From the NCBI GenBank assembly GCA_963575745.1, contig CAUYUJ010010424.1, forward strand, positions 211,389 through 275,388: a DNA stretch of 64,000 bases. Direction: 5' to 3'. The DNA comes from Prorocentrum cordatum. Its lineage: Eukaryota > Sar > Dinophyceae > Prorocentrales > Prorocentraceae. This document shows positions 63,423 through 64,000 of this stretch, one piece after another. Each line of letters starts with the position of its first letter. Within the stretch, counting starts at the first letter, position 1. The notes beneath the pieces are model-generated. The model saw nothing but the letters and a program-made list of their open reading frames with translations. It was not told where the DNA came from and made no database searches. Position numbers and translations under genes: made by a program.

Positions 63423-63771
63423 CATTGGGGGCCGTTCGCGCTGCGTTGTCCGAAGGGGTGTCCTCCGCATGCACGCGGCGCGCCAGGAGGATGAAGTCTC
63501 AGTTTAATTATGGGGTTGGGAAGATTTGCGTGCTTCCGATCTTTGGGCCGCCGCCCCCGTCGCGCGCCGGCTGCCTTGTAGTGCTTGTGAAGCGCCTGCT
63601 AGGCGTCCTGGTTGACAGGGATCTTACTTTTCTCCCCCTGCTCCGTGAGGTTGCGGCGATGGGAGACGACTGTTTCGGAAATTGGGCCCACGCTGCGGAA
63701 AACGGGGGGTTCTCTATCCCTGTCGCCGCCGCCCAGGCCCCCTCACGCGTGGAATCCGTGGTGCTTTATTG
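63423..63771 (+). pseudogene. Internal fragment of an EEP-LINE ORF2 (copy 3)
   Basis: GAVRAALSEGVSSACTRRAR, FNYGVGKICVLP, KRLLGVLVDRDLTFLPLL and NGGFSIPVAAAQAPSRVESV match ORF2 residues about 1007-1125 of the 44.5-48.8 kb element (FNYDRGKTAVLP, KGLLGVLVDSGLTFLPLL, CGGFSIPVAAAQVPPRIESV). It is open throughout but truncated at both ends by unrelated sequence, ending in a TGA where the LINE continues ASPLL. It begins directly after a GAAGTCTC repeat unit. Confidence 0.85.
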
Positions 63772-64000
63772 AGTGCAGCGGGGGGTCAGAGATTGGCCCG
63801 TTCTGCAGAACCCACCCAACAGGTGAGGCAACTCCTGTTTGCACTTCTGGGCTACACACGGGGGGCGAGGCAACTCCTGTGCTTAACTACTGGGCTACAC
63901 ACGGGGGGGGGGGGGGGGGGCAACTCTTGTTTCCGATTTGGGCCCAACACAACTTGGAGGGAACATTTCTTGGTCAACTCAATCTTTCGCCGAGAGTTGC
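63772..64000 (+). repeat. ~47-bp GAGGCAACTCCTGT repeat
   Basis: Three units of GAGGCAACTCCTGTNNNNNN, ACTTCTGGGCTACACACGGG and a G run (63818, 63867, 63918). The third unit diverges (GGGCAACTCTTGTTTCCGAT) and the repeat runs toward the window edge. Confidence 0.75.

Overview
This window is nuclear DNA of a eukaryote, most likely a dinoflagellate with a large, GC-rich, repeat-laden genome. The evidence is threefold. (1) A gene is cut into 40-59 nt micro-exons by introns with GA, GC or GT donors and AG|G acceptors, a splice grammar established for dinoflagellates. (2) Several non-LTR retroelements carry APE-type endonuclease, reverse transcriptase or RNase H modules, with GC-rich third codon positions. 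(3) Satellites, foldback elements and microsatellites fill most of the sequence. A block of exactly 100 N (15985-16084) marks an assembly gap. I see no bacterial-type operon, rRNA, tRNA or CRISPR. The species cannot be fixed from this window.

Layout. 0-5.4 kb: a degenerate ~365-bp satellite with a foldback element, a GTGGCGGATT minisatellite and a 73-bp tandem array. 5.56-8.1 kb: copy A of a composite repetitive element with its own head, tandem core and tail. 8.1-12.15 kb: the same minisatellite inverted, triplet, GA and TGTA repeats, a second ~365-bp satellite array and a poly-T block. 12.4-14.2 kb: a decaying Cys-rich zinc-module gene. 14.4-16.3 kb: triplet repeats, a 64-bp minisatellite and the gap. 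17.5-34 kb: five recognisable micro-exons (A-E) of a fold-type-I PLP-dependent aminotransferase. Their introns of 0.5-8 kb hold paired copies of MITE-like elements, a gag-like retroelement scrap, TG arrays and composite copy B (29.5-31.4 kb). 34.5-39.9 kb: a fresh 255-bp duplication, palindromic repeats, and a 1.6-kb TG mosaic.

40-54.7 kb is a retroelement cluster. A minus-strand zinc-motif fragment is followed by a two-ORF LINE on the plus strand (ORF1 with an SR-like region and a WW domain; ORF2 with EEP, RT and a CCHC tail). Next come a decayed minus-strand RT-RNase H element and a 5'-truncated minus-strand copy of the same LINE family. 55-56.5 kb is minisatellite. 56.5-63.4 kb is an island of palindromic ACTAGT-core satellites and 32-bp repeats whose two borders are inverted copies of one another. 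A divergent internal LINE fragment (63.42-63.77 kb) and a 47-bp repeat close the window.

The only host gene I can defend is the aminotransferase. Its first and last exons are not visible. The only long uninterrupted ORFs that look functional are the two LINE ORFs. Most other long open frames are artefacts of GC-rich or stop-free tandem repeats.
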